From: Ralstonia pickettii
Lineage (GTDB): Bacteria; Pseudomonadota; Gammaproteobacteria; Burkholderiales; Burkholderiaceae
Assembly: GCF_030582395.1 (NCBI RefSeq)
Contig: NZ_CP104381.1
Coordinates: forward strand, 3,348,001-3,412,000
Length of the DNA stretch: 64,000 nucleotides
Direction of reading: 5' to 3'
Positions 20,568 to 30,393 of the stretch are shown here, piece by piece. The first letter of the stretch is position 1. Every line of letters begins with the position of its first letter. A program made the position numbers and the translations under genes. The notes under the pieces were generated by a model, which saw only the letters and a list, made by a program, of their open reading frames with translations, had not been told where the DNA came from and made no database searches.

Positions 20568-20733
20568 CGTTGGCTCCCTGAACGATGCCCGGCACTTTGG
20601 TGGCCGCGTGTTGCACATCCGTGATGCGGGTGCGCCACTTCCTAACCGGATCGCAAGGTTTCCGACCCGCTGGTGGATTGACAGCCGCGTCGTATATCCC
20701 CAGCCCGTCTCTGAGGATATGTCTTTCTCATTC
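20568..20733. other. leader region of the phosphatase operon, no gene seen
   Basis: This should contain the promoter of the minus-strand phosphatases. Fragments such as TTGACAG near 20678-20684 are half-matches to PhoB sites but no two properly spaced repeats are present. Confidence 0.3.
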
Positions 20734-21078
20734 TTACTGGTTCTCGCCAGCCCGTTCTACGGCGGTGAGCACTTCCCACGTTTCAGGGTTGACCTGACAG
20801 CCTTCCAGCGGTGTTAGCACGAACGCGCCGATGGCATCGAGAAACCCGCGCCTAAATTCCGGCGGGTGGATGCCGGTAGGCGTGCACAAGCACCGGACAT
20901 GAAAACGCCGCGCGAAAGGCGACTGTCCGTCTGGAAGTTGGTGGGCTGCTAAACCCGGCCATCGCAAGAGCCATGACATGCGGGTTATAGCGATGATGGG
21001 TTGTGCGATGCGGATGCCGGGAAGGCAGCAGTCGAGCGCAGTCTGTGCGTGACAACTCTTAACGCAGTTGCTCGTCAA
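20734..21078 (-). CDS. possible small hypothetical protein
   Basis: An open frame of up to 114 codons with no recognised domain. The last 50 residues (for example FLDAIGAFVLTPLEG and NPETWEVLTAVERAGENQ) look protein-like, whereas the first 30 do not. A start at the internal ATG near 20979 would give about 81 residues. A second minus-strand frame is open over the same bases (20852-21055), so the coding frame is not settled. It lies between the phosphatase promoter and vgrG. No ribosome site of quality is seen. Confidence 0.35.
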   Translation of the reverse strand: MTSNCVKSCHAQTALDCCLPGIRIAQPIIAITRMSWLLRWPGLAAHQLPDGQSPFARRFHVRCLCTPTGIHPPEFRRGFLDAIGAFVLTPLEGCQVNPETWEVLTAVERAGENQ

Positions 21079-21178
21079 TCTGATTTGCTTCCAAGACTAC
21101 GCGCGTTACCGTAACGGCTAACCACAACACCATGCACGTCATCACGAAGTTAGCGTTTCACGCACGAGGAGCACAGAG

Positions 21179-23776
21179 ATGGGCGCAGCAGAACGCATGT
21201 CCAACATGATCGGCAGCTACCGTACAGTCAGGGCGACGAGCAGCGCGATTCCTGACCTGCTCGGGGTGCCACAGCTTGAATTCGTCCGCGTAGTTGGCCG
21301 CGAAGCCCTGAGCGAGCTGTTCACTTACACGATCGATCTGCGCCCCGTCTCCCTCGCCGCCGACCAATCCATGCTCGAATCCGACCTGGATGCCGCCATC
21401 GGCCACGAGATGACTTTGTCGATTGGACTGGACGGCATGGGCGCTGGCCTGCTTGGCGGCGTCGGTGCAGGAACGCGAGAAATCACCGGGCTCATCACCG
21501 CCATCGAACTCATCGGCGGCGTGGACGACAACCGGCGCTACCGCTACACCCTGCGTCCTTGGCTCTGGTTGGCGACGAGGACCTCTGACTACAAAGCCTT
21601 CCAGAACAGAACCGTCATCGACATCCTCGATGAAGTCCTCGCCGACTACAACTTCAGCGTCGACAAGCGTCTGGACACCAGCGTCTACCCCAAACTGATC
21701 TGGGAAGTGCAGCACGGCGAAACCGACGCTCACTTCATCCAACGCCTCACCGAACAATGGGGCATCAGCTACTTCTTCGAACACGACGGCGGACATCATC
21801 GCCTAGTCCTCGTTTCTGAATCGGGCGCCTGGCGCAAGTTTCCCAGTGCGGCATATCACACCTTGCCGATCTACCCGCAAGGCTTTAAGGTCGACCAGGA
21901 GCACCTCACGCGCTTCGAAGCTATCAACCGCCTGTGCACTGGCAAAGTCACGTTCAAGGACTACGACCCGCGCCAGCCCAAAGCCGATCTGACCACCGAC
22001 GACAGCCTCCCGCGCGACACGCTGTTCTCCGAGTTCGAGCGCTACGAATACGAACCCGGCCTCTACGCCAGCCGAGACATTGGCAGCCTGCACGCCTGCA
22101 TCCATATGGAAACGCACCGCGCCAAAGGCCGGCGCATGCGTGGCGTCGGCAATCTGCGTGGTGTCACGGCCGGCAACACCTATCATATTGCCAACCACGA
22201 CCACGACGCGCTCAACCGCGAAGTCCTGATTGTGAGCACCGAGCTGTTGCTCGAAGACGTGGGCATCCACAGCGGCGGCACTCAGCAATACACCTGCCGC
22301 GTCAGCTTCGAAGCACAGCCGACGGATGAAGTCTTGCGTCCCGCACTCACGGCGCACAAGCGCCGCGTCCAAGGCATCCAGCGCGCCGTCGTCACAGGCC
22401 CGGAGAACCAAGAGATCTGGACCAACGACCACGGCTGCGTCAAAGTCCAGTTCGAATGGGATCGGTACGGCCAATACGACGAGAATTCGTCACCCTGGGT
22501 GCGCGTGTCCAACGGCTGGTCGGGCGACCAGTTCGGCACCATGCACGTTCCCCGCATTGGGCAGGAAGTCCTCGTTGACTACCTCAACGGCGATCCGAAC
22601 ACGCCCATCATCGTCGGGCGCGTCCCCAACCAGCTCAACACACCGCCCTGGAGTCTGCCCACCCAGCACGCCTTGTCCGGTGTTGCCAGCAAAGAGCTCT
22701 TTGGGCAGCGGCGCAACCACCTGCTGATGGACGACACGCAGGGCCAGATCCAGGCCCAGTTGTCGTCTGACCATCTGACATCCCAACTCAACCTGGGCTA
22801 TCTGACTAGCGTCCCCGGCAACCCCGGCAGAAAGGATGCCCGGGGCGAGGGCTTCGATCTGCGCACCGATGGCCAGGGCAGCCTGCGAGGAGGCAGGGGC
22901 CTGTTCTTTACCGCAGAGGGGCAAATCGCTGCCGTTGGCGGCCACCTTACGCGCGACGAATTTATCCGTTGCATGCGCGCAGCGCTAGAGGCGGCCGAAT
23001 CTCTGGGCAACTACAGCAGCCAGCACGAAGCGCTCAAGACCGACACCGATCCGCAATCCCAGCTCACCCAAGCCATTGAAGACTGGGACGCGGGCGCCAA
23101 CAATCACAAGGACGCGGGAGGACAGGGCGGCCAACCCATCATCGGCGCCTACGCCCCGGCCGGCATGGCCTTCGCTACACCCGAGACGCTGACCAGCTAC
23201 GCCGGCAAGCATATCGACACCATATCGAAGCTCAACCAGCAATACACCGCTGGTCAGCAGTACGTTGTCAACGGCGGCACTGGGATCAGCCTGTTTGCCC
23301 ACAGTGGTGACTGGAAGGCGATCGCCCACCGGGGCCAACTTGTACTGCAGGCACAAGCCAAGAGCATCGAGGTCAATGCCAAGACCGACGTGGTCATCAC
23401 GGCCACTGACGGCACGGTGCTGCTCAACGCCAAGACGGGTATCACGATCATGAGCGGCAACGCCGGCATCCGCATTGCCGACGGCTGCGTGGACATCTTT
23501 GGGCCGACACGCGTGCATGCGCATACCGCTGACTTTGATGCGCCAGGGCCGCAGGGGATTTCTGCGGCCATGAACGACTGGAGCCACACCCCTTTCAATG
23601 AAAGTTTCCAATTGCGGGACGATGCGGGTACCCCACTTGCCCAATATCGCTACGAACTCATCCGGCAAGACGGTACCGTGATTCCAGGCGTGACCGACCA
23701 TAACGGTCATCTCTTACAACAGCGCAGCGAGATTGCAGAAGCGCTGGAATTGCGCATTCTCGGACGTGTTCTGTGA
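21179..23776 (+). CDS. vgrG: type VI secretion system spike protein VgrG with C-terminal cargo-docking extension
   Basis: 865 residues. The N-terminal gp27-like part begins VPQLEFVRVVGREALSELF. The gp5-like OB domain ends in FEWDRYGQYDENSSPWVRVS and GTMHVPRIGQEVLVDYLNGDP, the standard VgrG hallmark. A DUF2345-type beta-helix region (about 620-790) includes KSIEVNAKTDVVITATDG. The last ~65 residues (FNESFQLRDDAGTPLAQYRYEL onward) have the pattern of the transthyretin-like module that other VgrGs use to dock lipase effectors. The ATG at 21179 follows GAGGAG. A Tle4-like lipase starts 31 bases after the stop, so this spike probably delivers it. No other structural type VI genes are in the window, so the apparatus must be encoded elsewhere. 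Confidence 0.95.
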   Translation: MGAAERMSNMIGSYRTVRATSSAIPDLLGVPQLEFVRVVGREALSELFTYTIDLRPVSLAADQSMLESDLDAAIGHEMTLSIGLDGMGAGLLGGVGAGTREITGLITAIELIGGVDDNRRYRYTLRPWLWLATRTSDYKAFQNRTVIDILDEVLADYNFSVDKRLDTSVYPKLIWEVQHGETDAHFIQRLTEQWGISYFFEHDGGHHRLVLVSESGAWRKFPSAAYHTLPIYPQGFKVDQEHLTRFEAINRLCTGKVTFKDYDPRQPKADLTTDDSLPRDTLFSEFERYEYEPGLYASRDIGSLHACIHMETHRAKGRRMRGVGNLRGVTAGNTYHIANHDHDALNREVLIVSTELLLEDVGIHSGGTQQYTCRVSFEAQPTDEVLRPALTAHKRRVQGIQRAVVTGPENQEIWTNDHGCVKVQFEWDRYGQYDENSSPWVRVSNGWSGDQFGTMHVPRIGQEVLVDYLNGDPNTPIIVGRVPNQLNTPPWSLPTQHALSGVASKELFGQRRNHLLMDDTQGQIQAQLSSDHLTSQLNLGYLTSVPGNPGRKDARGEGFDLRTDGQGSLRGGRGLFFTAEGQIAAVGGHLTRDEFIRCMRAALEAAESLGNYSSQHEALKTDTDPQSQLTQAIEDWDAGANNHKDAGGQGGQPIIGAYAPAGMAFATPETLTSYAGKHIDTISKLNQQYTAGQQYVVNGGTGISLFAHSGDWKAIAHRGQLVLQAQAKSIEVNAKTDVVITATDGTVLLNAKTGITIMSGNAGIRIADGCVDIFGPTRVHAHTADFDAPGPQGISAAMNDWSHTPFNESFQLRDDAGTPLAQYRYELIRQDGTVIPGVTDHNGHLLQQRSEIAEALELRILGRVL

Positions 23777-23807
23777 GAGCCAAACCAAAGAATCCAAAGA
23801 ACTGCTT

Positions 23808-25457
23808 ATGAGTGACATGCCAGACCAACCAAACAAGACCACAAGCCCCAGAGTTGCAACGGGCCACCCCAGCCCCGACGGGTCGATGCGGTATAGCTGG
23901 AACCTGACATCCACTGACCTGACCGATCTGGTTCAACTGAGACTTCAACCGGTACCGGTGCTGCCCATTATTTTTGTGCCGGGCATTATGGGGAGCAACC
24001 TAAAGAGCAAACCGAGCGGGCGAGACAAGGGGACCGCTGTCTGGCGGTTAAATGATGTAGCCGGGAGCGGTAAGCCTTTAGGGCTGGCGAAAGAAATGAT
24101 CTTCAAGAAGGCAGGCGAGCGGCAAGCCGCGCTGAACCCCAGCACGACCGTCGTTGACAACGAGGGTGCGCTTCCCTCGCGCCCTGCGGGCAGCATACGC
24201 AGCCAGGCCGAATATATGGCACGCGGTTGGGGGGAGGTGGGTGAGGCGAGCTACCACAGCTTTCTGGTGTGGTTGGAAGAGGCACTTAACAGCAGCACTA
24301 AGTCCTACAACCGGAAGCTGGAGGAGACGCTCAAGGCAGCCTTTGACAATAACGGACATGCGCTCGGTGCAGTCAAACCGTTTGAGCCTTGCCACGTGTC
24401 CGACATCAATCAGGCCCTGCGGTGGCACTACCCCGTGTATGCATGCGGCTACAACTGGCTGCAAGACAACAAGGAATCTGCCCAGACGCTCAAGAAACGA
24501 ATCGAAAGCGTGATCCGGGCCCACAACCAAGGGTTCGGGCAATGCGAGCAGGTTCTCGTGATCACCCATTCCATGGGCGGACTGGTGGCGCGCGCCTGTG
24601 CACAACTGCAAGGCATGGCCGGCAGGATTGCAGGCATTGTGCACGGCGTTATGCCTACCACAGGTGCGCCGGTCGCGTACCGCCGTTGCAAGGTGGGCAT
24701 GTGGGACGAGGATTACAAAGCAGGTCTCGTGATCGGCAATAATGGCCAGGACGTGACCGCTGTGTTCGCCCAATCCCCCGGCGCGCTCGAGTTGCTGCCA
24801 TCCGGGCAATACAACAACCACTGGCTGCGCGTAAAAGACCCGTCCGGTACCGACATGCTGCCCCCCATTGCCGATCCCTATGAAGGAATCTACGGGATCA
24901 AGGACAAGTGGTGGGGCTTGATCAAGGAGGAGTGGTTGGCACCGGAGGGCGGAACGAATTTGCAGTGGACTGATGCGGTAACGAATATACGTAAGGCCAA
25001 GGAGTTTCACGCCAGCATTATCAACAGCTACCACGCAAACACCTACGGCTTCCATGGCGCCGATCTCAAGCAGGCCAGCTTCGAGCATGTCGAATGGCGT
25101 ATGAAGATCGGGCAGTCGCCCACCGATGGATCGCGGCCTCCCAACCCGCAGTCAGTGATGCAGATGTCGCCGCAGGCAGCGCGTATTGAGGGGAGTACCC
25201 CGGAATACGTGGGCGGCCAAGGTAAGCGAAGCCATTACGAACTGCATGCCGCAAAGCAGGATGGCAGCGGAGACGGCACAGTCCCAGCCAGTTCGGGCCG
25301 CATGCCGGCCGGCGCGGCGAACGTCCAACAGTGGTTTGCCCTGAAGGGGTTTAAGCACGAACCCGCCTATAAGGACGACAGTGCCCGTGTGGCCACACTG
25401 TACGCCATTGTCAAATTAACTGCACAAGCACGCGAACCGAAGAGGGCCAGCGCATGA
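23808..25457 (+). CDS. tle4: Tle4-like type VI lipase effector (alpha/beta hydrolase)
   Basis: 549 residues. PIIFVPGIMGSNL is the oxyanion-hole loop typical of LCAT/PGAP1-like hydrolases, VLVITHSMGGLVARAC carries the nucleophile Ser255, and GDGTVPASSGRMP provides the likely Asp489. His517 in GFKHEPAYKD is the likely histidine. No signal peptide is present, as expected for VgrG-delivered cargo. It follows vgrG and overlaps by four bases (ATGA) the start of a Tli4-family lipoprotein, the usual partner of Tle4 phospholipases. The ribosome site is weak and ATG 23817 is an alternative start. The 3' third, which carries Asp489 and His517, occurs a second time 1.5 kb downstream. Confidence 0.82.
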   Translation: MSDMPDQPNKTTSPRVATGHPSPDGSMRYSWNLTSTDLTDLVQLRLQPVPVLPIIFVPGIMGSNLKSKPSGRDKGTAVWRLNDVAGSGKPLGLAKEMIFKKAGERQAALNPSTTVVDNEGALPSRPAGSIRSQAEYMARGWGEVGEASYHSFLVWLEEALNSSTKSYNRKLEETLKAAFDNNGHALGAVKPFEPCHVSDINQALRWHYPVYACGYNWLQDNKESAQTLKKRIESVIRAHNQGFGQCEQVLVITHSMGGLVARACAQLQGMAGRIAGIVHGVMPTTGAPVAYRRCKVGMWDEDYKAGLVIGNNGQDVTAVFAQSPGALELLPSGQYNNHWLRVKDPSGTDMLPPIADPYEGIYGIKDKWWGLIKEEWLAPEGGTNLQWTDAVTNIRKAKEFHASIINSYHANTYGFHGADLKQASFEHVEWRMKIGQSPTDGSRPPNPQSVMQMSPQAARIEGSTPEYVGGQGKRSHYELHAAKQDGSGDGTVPASSGRMPAGAANVQQWFALKGFKHEPAYKDDSARVATLYAIVKLTAQAREPKRASA

Positions 25458-26563
25458 TGGCCGCCCGTTCCGTTTGCATCGCATTCTTTGCCAGCCTGTT
25501 ACTTGCCGGTTGCCAGCGCGCAACCCCTAGCCCGTTTCCGCCCATGAACCTGAACCAGCCATTCAAGACCCACTGCGTGGGTCGCATGTTGATCGATCTG
25601 CCTGAAGAGTTTCATCAGTTTCCCGACAGCTTGCCGGGTGGCTATGTTCGGCTCTTTTATGGGCGGGACAAGAACTTCAGAACCGTTGACGTGATCGTTC
25701 CCGAGCAACGGCAGCCCGAAGTCGAGCCGACGCTTTTGCGGGAAAAATTTGAGCAGGCCGTGCGTGAGCGCCAAGACGAGTTGCGTGCGAAATTGAACGA
25801 GAAGACCAAGGCGCCGATGCTAGTGTCTTCCGGGCCGGTTGGGGAGAACGGCGTGCTGATCCGACGGTACGAAAGTGCGCAGTTGGGCGATGTTTTCGTG
25901 AGCGAGCTACATCTGCTTGCTGATGGTATTCGGTATGTTGTTTTCGGGGCAGCGATTTATCCCATTGGGGGCATGTATGGCGAAGATGGGGAAACTGCCG
26001 AAGTAGTCGAATCTCGCCTAAAGAATCTCGCTGCCAACACGCGCGCCTATATCAACGCAGAAAGTGCGGGGCCGGGCTTTTGTGTCGACGGCGTTGTGCT
26101 CAATGACAAACACGACGACGAGCGCGGCAAATTCGAGTTTGGCAGCTCCTTCCACAAGGACGTGGGCTTCGATATCTACACAGAAGCACTGACTGAGCAA
26201 GATGAGGGGTTGCACGTGCGCGCCGCAGAGCGAATGGAGGGTGCGCCAGCGGGGTTTTGGGCGGGCTTTCATACCCTGCGAAAAGGTATCCGGCAAGTGG
26301 CAGGAATGCAGGCAGAAGAATCGCTGCATGACTTTACCGAGCAGAAGGCCAAGCAACAGATATTTGTAGTCGAAACCCGGCGTGATCTTCCTGCCTATGA
26401 GAAACCAAGCATGCAAATGCGCATGAGTACCGGCGGCCAGCTCAACGGGGGCGAATACGTTAGCACGTCCCTGAGCAACGATGACGCCATGCACCTGTGG
26501 GACAAGATCGTGAATTCGATTCGAGTGCGGCCGGGTGCGGTTGGACAGACAGGTAAGCGCTGA
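25454..26563 (+). CDS. tli4: Tli4-family type VI immunity lipoprotein, copy 1
   Basis: 369 residues. The N-terminus is a lipoprotein signal (FFASLLLAGC, Cys20), placing it in the cell envelope, where it would neutralise a periplasm-acting lipase. The Tli4-like C-terminal block includes FGSSFHKDVGFDIYTEAL and GFWAGFHTLRKGIRQVAGMQAEE. Its ATG overlaps the tle4 stop (ATGA), so toxin and antidote are translationally coupled. It differs from copy 2 mainly in residues ~105-205, whereas the first 100 and residues ~215-340 are almost the same. The DNA is visibly less GC-rich than the surrounding chromosome. Confidence 0.85.
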   Translation: MMAARSVCIAFFASLLLAGCQRATPSPFPPMNLNQPFKTHCVGRMLIDLPEEFHQFPDSLPGGYVRLFYGRDKNFRTVDVIVPEQRQPEVEPTLLREKFEQAVRERQDELRAKLNEKTKAPMLVSSGPVGENGVLIRRYESAQLGDVFVSELHLLADGIRYVVFGAAIYPIGGMYGEDGETAEVVESRLKNLAANTRAYINAESAGPGFCVDGVVLNDKHDDERGKFEFGSSFHKDVGFDIYTEALTEQDEGLHVRAAERMEGAPAGFWAGFHTLRKGIRQVAGMQAEESLHDFTEQKAKQQIFVVETRRDLPAYEKPSMQMRMSTGGQLNGGEYVSTSLSNDDAMHLWDKIVNSIRVRPGAVGQTGKR

Positions 26564-26576
26564 ACCCTTGGTAACA

Positions 26577-26990
26577 ACAGTATTCCACGGCGCCGATCCC
26601 GAGCAAGGGAGCTTCGAGCATGTCGAGTGGCGCATGAAGAAAGGGCTGCAACCAAATGATGGATCGCACAAGCCAAGCCCGCAAAACGTGATGCAGATGT
26701 CGCCGCAGACGGTGCGTATAGAGGGGAGTACCCCGGAATACGTGGGCGGCCAAGGCAAGCGAAGCCATTACGAACTGCATGCCGCAAAGCAAGATGGCGG
26801 CGGAGACGACACGGTACCCACCAGTTCGGGCCGGATGCCCGCTGGAGCGGCCAATGTCAAACAATGGTTTGCACTGAAGGGGTTCGCGCACGACGCCGCC
26901 TATAAAGACAACAGTGCCCGTGTGGCTACGTTGTACGCCATTGTCAAACTAACTGCACAAGCACGCGAACCGAAGAGGGCCAGCGCATGA
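26577..26990 (+). pseudogene. orphan 3' piece of tle4 (lipase C-terminus, no catalytic serine)
   Basis: About 137 codons corresponding to the last third of the Tle4-like lipase, from FHGADPEQGSFEHVEWRM to the shared terminus AQAREPKRASA. The frame is intact and overlaps the next tli4 by ATGA exactly as in the full-length gene. The Asp region reads GGGDDTVP instead of GSGDGTVP, and the His region is AHDAAYKD. There is no oxyanion loop or nucleophile, so it cannot be an active lipase. An ATG at 26535 inside the end of tli4 copy 1 could start it, but no ribosome site supports translation. Best read as an orphan toxin tail left by the tandem duplication. Confidence 0.85.
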
Positions 26991-28102
26991 TGGCCGCCCG
27001 TTCCGTTTGCATCGCATTCTTTGCCAGCCTGTTACTTGCCGGTTGCCAGCGCGCAACCCCTAGCCCGTTTCCGCCCATGAACCTGAACCAGCCATTCAAG
27101 ACCCACTGCGTGGGTCGCATGTTGATCGATCTGCCTGAAGAGTTTCATCGGTTTCCCGACAGCTTGCCGGGTGGCTATGTTCGGCTCTTTTATGGGCGGG
27201 ACAAGAATTTTAGAACCGTTGACGTAGTCGTTCCCGAGCAACGGCAGCCCGAAGTCGAGCCGACGCTATTGCGGGAGAAGTTTGAGCAGGCCGTACGCGA
27301 GCGCAAGCGCGAGTTGCGCGCGGAACTGAACGAGACGACAAAGGCGCCCATGCTGGTCTCCTTTACGCCGGTGGGGAAGAGCGCTGTACTGATTCGGCGC
27401 TATGACAATGCGCAGTTACCACAGTCTTTCTATAGCGAGATACATCTGCTGGCAGACGGTGTTCGGTACGTTGTGCTTGGGGCCAACATATATACGCCGC
27501 GCGTCGGAGAATATAACGAATCCGCCGAAATAGTGGAGGCCCGCCTAAAGAATCTCGCCGCCAATACGCGTGCGTACACCAACGCAGAAAGAGTGGGGCC
27601 GGGCTTTTGTGTCAACGGCGTTGTGCTCAATGACAAACACGACGACGAGCGCGGCAAATTCGAGTTTGGCAGCTCCTTCCACAAGGACGTGGGCTTCGAT
27701 ATCTACACAGAAGCACTGACTGAGCAAGATGAGGGGTTGCACGCGCGCGCCGAAGAGCGAATGGAGGGTGCGCCAGCGGGGTTTTGGGCGGGCTTTCATA
27801 CCCTGCGAAAAGGTATCCGGCAAGTGGCGGGAATGCAGGCAGAAGAATCGCTGCATGACTTTACCGAGCAGAAGGCCAAGCAACAGATATTTGTAGTCGA
27901 AACCCGGCGTGATCTTCCTGCCTATGAGAAACCAAGCATGCAAATGCGCATGAGTACCGGCGGCCAGCTCAACGGGGGCGAATACGTTAGCACCTCGCTG
28001 AACAACGACGACGCGGTGCGCCTGTGGGATAAGATCGTGAATTCAATCCGGGTGAGACCGGGAGCGGTTGGTCCATCAGGCAAAGCCATGACCAAACGCT
28101 GA
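26987..28102 (+). CDS. tli4: Tli4-family type VI immunity lipoprotein, copy 2
   Basis: 371 residues, the second lipoprotein antidote (lipobox LLAGC, Cys20). Its ends are nearly the same as copy 1, but the middle (about residues 105-205, for example LVSFTPVGKSAVLIRRYDNAQLPQSF) is clearly different. A different central block beside a different toxin tail suggests protection against a lipase variant carried by relatives. The start overlaps the stop of the orphan tle4 tail. Expression could come by readthrough from the vgrG-tle4-tli4 transcript or a local promoter; none was recognised. Confidence 0.83.
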   Translation: MMAARSVCIAFFASLLLAGCQRATPSPFPPMNLNQPFKTHCVGRMLIDLPEEFHRFPDSLPGGYVRLFYGRDKNFRTVDVVVPEQRQPEVEPTLLREKFEQAVRERKRELRAELNETTKAPMLVSFTPVGKSAVLIRRYDNAQLPQSFYSEIHLLADGVRYVVLGANIYTPRVGEYNESAEIVEARLKNLAANTRAYTNAERVGPGFCVNGVVLNDKHDDERGKFEFGSSFHKDVGFDIYTEALTEQDEGLHARAEERMEGAPAGFWAGFHTLRKGIRQVAGMQAEESLHDFTEQKAKQQIFVVETRRDLPAYEKPSMQMRMSTGGQLNGGEYVSTSLNNDDAVRLWDKIVNSIRVRPGAVGPSGKAMTKR

Positions 28103-28194
28103 GGCGTTCGTGTGGGCAGTTGCCGCAGACGAAACTTCGCATGCCTCGACCGGAAATCGGAGAATTATCTTTAAGACGTTTTTGCGATACCGAT

Positions 28195-28494
28195 ATGTTT
28201 CATCGTATTAAATGGGCGATATTCCTTCCGCTGGCGCTGATGTTTGCGGTGTGGGTTGCAATCGCTGGCTATTATTCATTCGGATGCGGATCCGACGGGT
28301 GGGGGTACGCGCTCGCCCTCATGATCATGTTTGTGATTGCAGTTCCTTGGGTTTCAGCTATGGCCGTACTGGGAAATTTGGCAGCGATTTTGGCATCATT
28401 CTCAATTGAGCCATACATGCTTCTTCGCCGAGGGACTTCAGTGATTGGTATGGGCGCTGCAGTTCCTGTTGGCTTGTTTGTTGTAGCTACTTGA
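28195..28494 (+). CDS. small multi-pass membrane protein of unknown function
   Basis: About 99 residues from ATG 28195 (MFHRIKWAIF), with three or four hydrophobic segments: the first is IFLPLALMFAVWVAIAG, the second YALALMIMFVIAVPW, the third VSAMAVLGNLAAILASF, and a possible fourth at the C-terminal end. The frame is open from 28120, but the extra 25 residues are not hydrophobic and lack a ribosome site. Base composition is AT-richer than the chromosome average, like the adjoining type VI immunity genes. It may be part of that acquired segment. No family recognised. Confidence 0.6.
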   Translation: MFHRIKWAIFLPLALMFAVWVAIAGYYSFGCGSDGWGYALALMIMFVIAVPWVSAMAVLGNLAAILASFSIEPYMLLRRGTSVIGMGAAVPVGLFVVAT

Positions 28495-28735
28495 TGGCGT
28501 TCGTCGTGCAATCGCATCCTCGCTGTGGGTTCGGCTTTTGATGAGGAATGGTGCGTACACCGTCGTCAGGTGAGTGCTGGGACACTGCTGTAAACGATAA
28601 GCCCGCTGGAACATGTGAGGAGCCGGGCGGTGGGGCCGGTCAGTAATTTAGTGATCGCATAGGCACTTTGCCCCTGAAAATCGCAATCGACTCGGTAGAA
28701 GTTCCCCACCCAAATCCGCTACAATCCATCCCATT
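28495..28735 (+). promoter_or_regulatory. ahcY promoter region
   Basis: No gene is seen here. A -10-like TACAAT at 28720-28725 lies 11 bases before the SAH riboswitch, consistent with transcription starting at the aptamer. A clear -35 box was not found. Confidence 0.45.
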
Positions 28736-28800
28736 CCGAGGAGCGTTGCAACGGTCGGCTCAGTCCCACCGCCAGGCTCGGAAGTTCAAACGGCGCTCGC
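28736..28800 (+). promoter_or_regulatory. SAH riboswitch upstream of ahcY
   Basis: The S-adenosylhomocysteine aptamer is readable. CCGAG at 28736-28740 pairs as a pseudoknot with CTCGG at 28777-28781. GAGCG at 28741-28745 pairs with CGCTC at 28794-28798 to form P1. The conserved sequence around CCAGGCTCGGAAGTTCAAACGGCGCTCGC matches the known element. It is expected to raise ahcY expression when SAH accumulates. It lies 113 bases before the ahcY start. Confidence 0.94.
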
Positions 28801-28838
28801 AGTATCGTGGCTGACACGATGGCGAGAACGCATCTATC

Positions 28839-28860
28839 CGGGGCCCCAGCACGGGCCCCG
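28839..28860 (+). promoter_or_regulatory. GC-rich hairpin in the SAH riboswitch expression platform
   Basis: CGGGGCCC (28839-28846) pairs with GGGCCCCG (28853-28860) around a six-base loop, between the aptamer and the ahcY ribosome site. No U-tract follows, so it is more likely a spacer or translation-control helix than a terminator. Confidence 0.45.
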
Positions 28861-28913
28861 TCTCAGTGGTCATCTCCCCGCGTGCGGTCACCCTTCTTTT
28901 CCGGAGTGATCCA

Positions 28914-30338
<1,425 letters not shown>

Positions 30339-30347
30339 GCCGTACCT

Positions 30348-30374
30348 GCCGGCGGCATTCCCCGCCGCCGGCAC
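30348..30374 (+). other. intergenic hairpin between ahcY and the holin-like gene
   Basis: TGCCGGCGG (30348-30356) pairs with CCGCCGGCA (30366-30374). No U-tract follows; it may stabilise the ahcY mRNA 3' end or reduce readthrough to the two genes downstream. Confidence 0.4.
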
Positions 30375-30393
30375 TATCACCGAGGACTGCTCC

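Larger units (their letters stand above)
25050..28102 (+). repeat. tandem direct duplication, period 1533 bases (end of tle4 plus tli4)
   Basis: Unit one runs from about 25050 to 26563 and unit two from about 26583 to 28102. Both the lipase segment (TTCCAYGGCGCCGATC at 25050 and 26583) and the tli4 start codons (25454 and 26987) are offset by exactly 1533 bases. Some blocks are near-identical at DNA level, for example the first ~200 bases of each tli4 and the 3' half of tli4; others have diverged strongly. No inverted ends or transposase accompany it, so unequal recombination or replication slippage is the likely origin. Confidence 0.93.

Noticed and set aside
19221..20624. 467-codon open frame antisense to the lipoprotein alkaline phosphatase
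   Set aside because: His/Arg/Val-rich shadow with no ribosome site or motif.
20677..20800. Possible PhoB box upstream of the phosphatase operon
   Set aside because: Only single half-sites (TTGACAG, CTGACAG) occur, without a second repeat at 11-base spacing.
25050..28102. Insertion sequence as cause of the tandem repeat
   Set aside because: No transposase, terminal inverted repeats or target duplications are visible; unequal recombination explains it.
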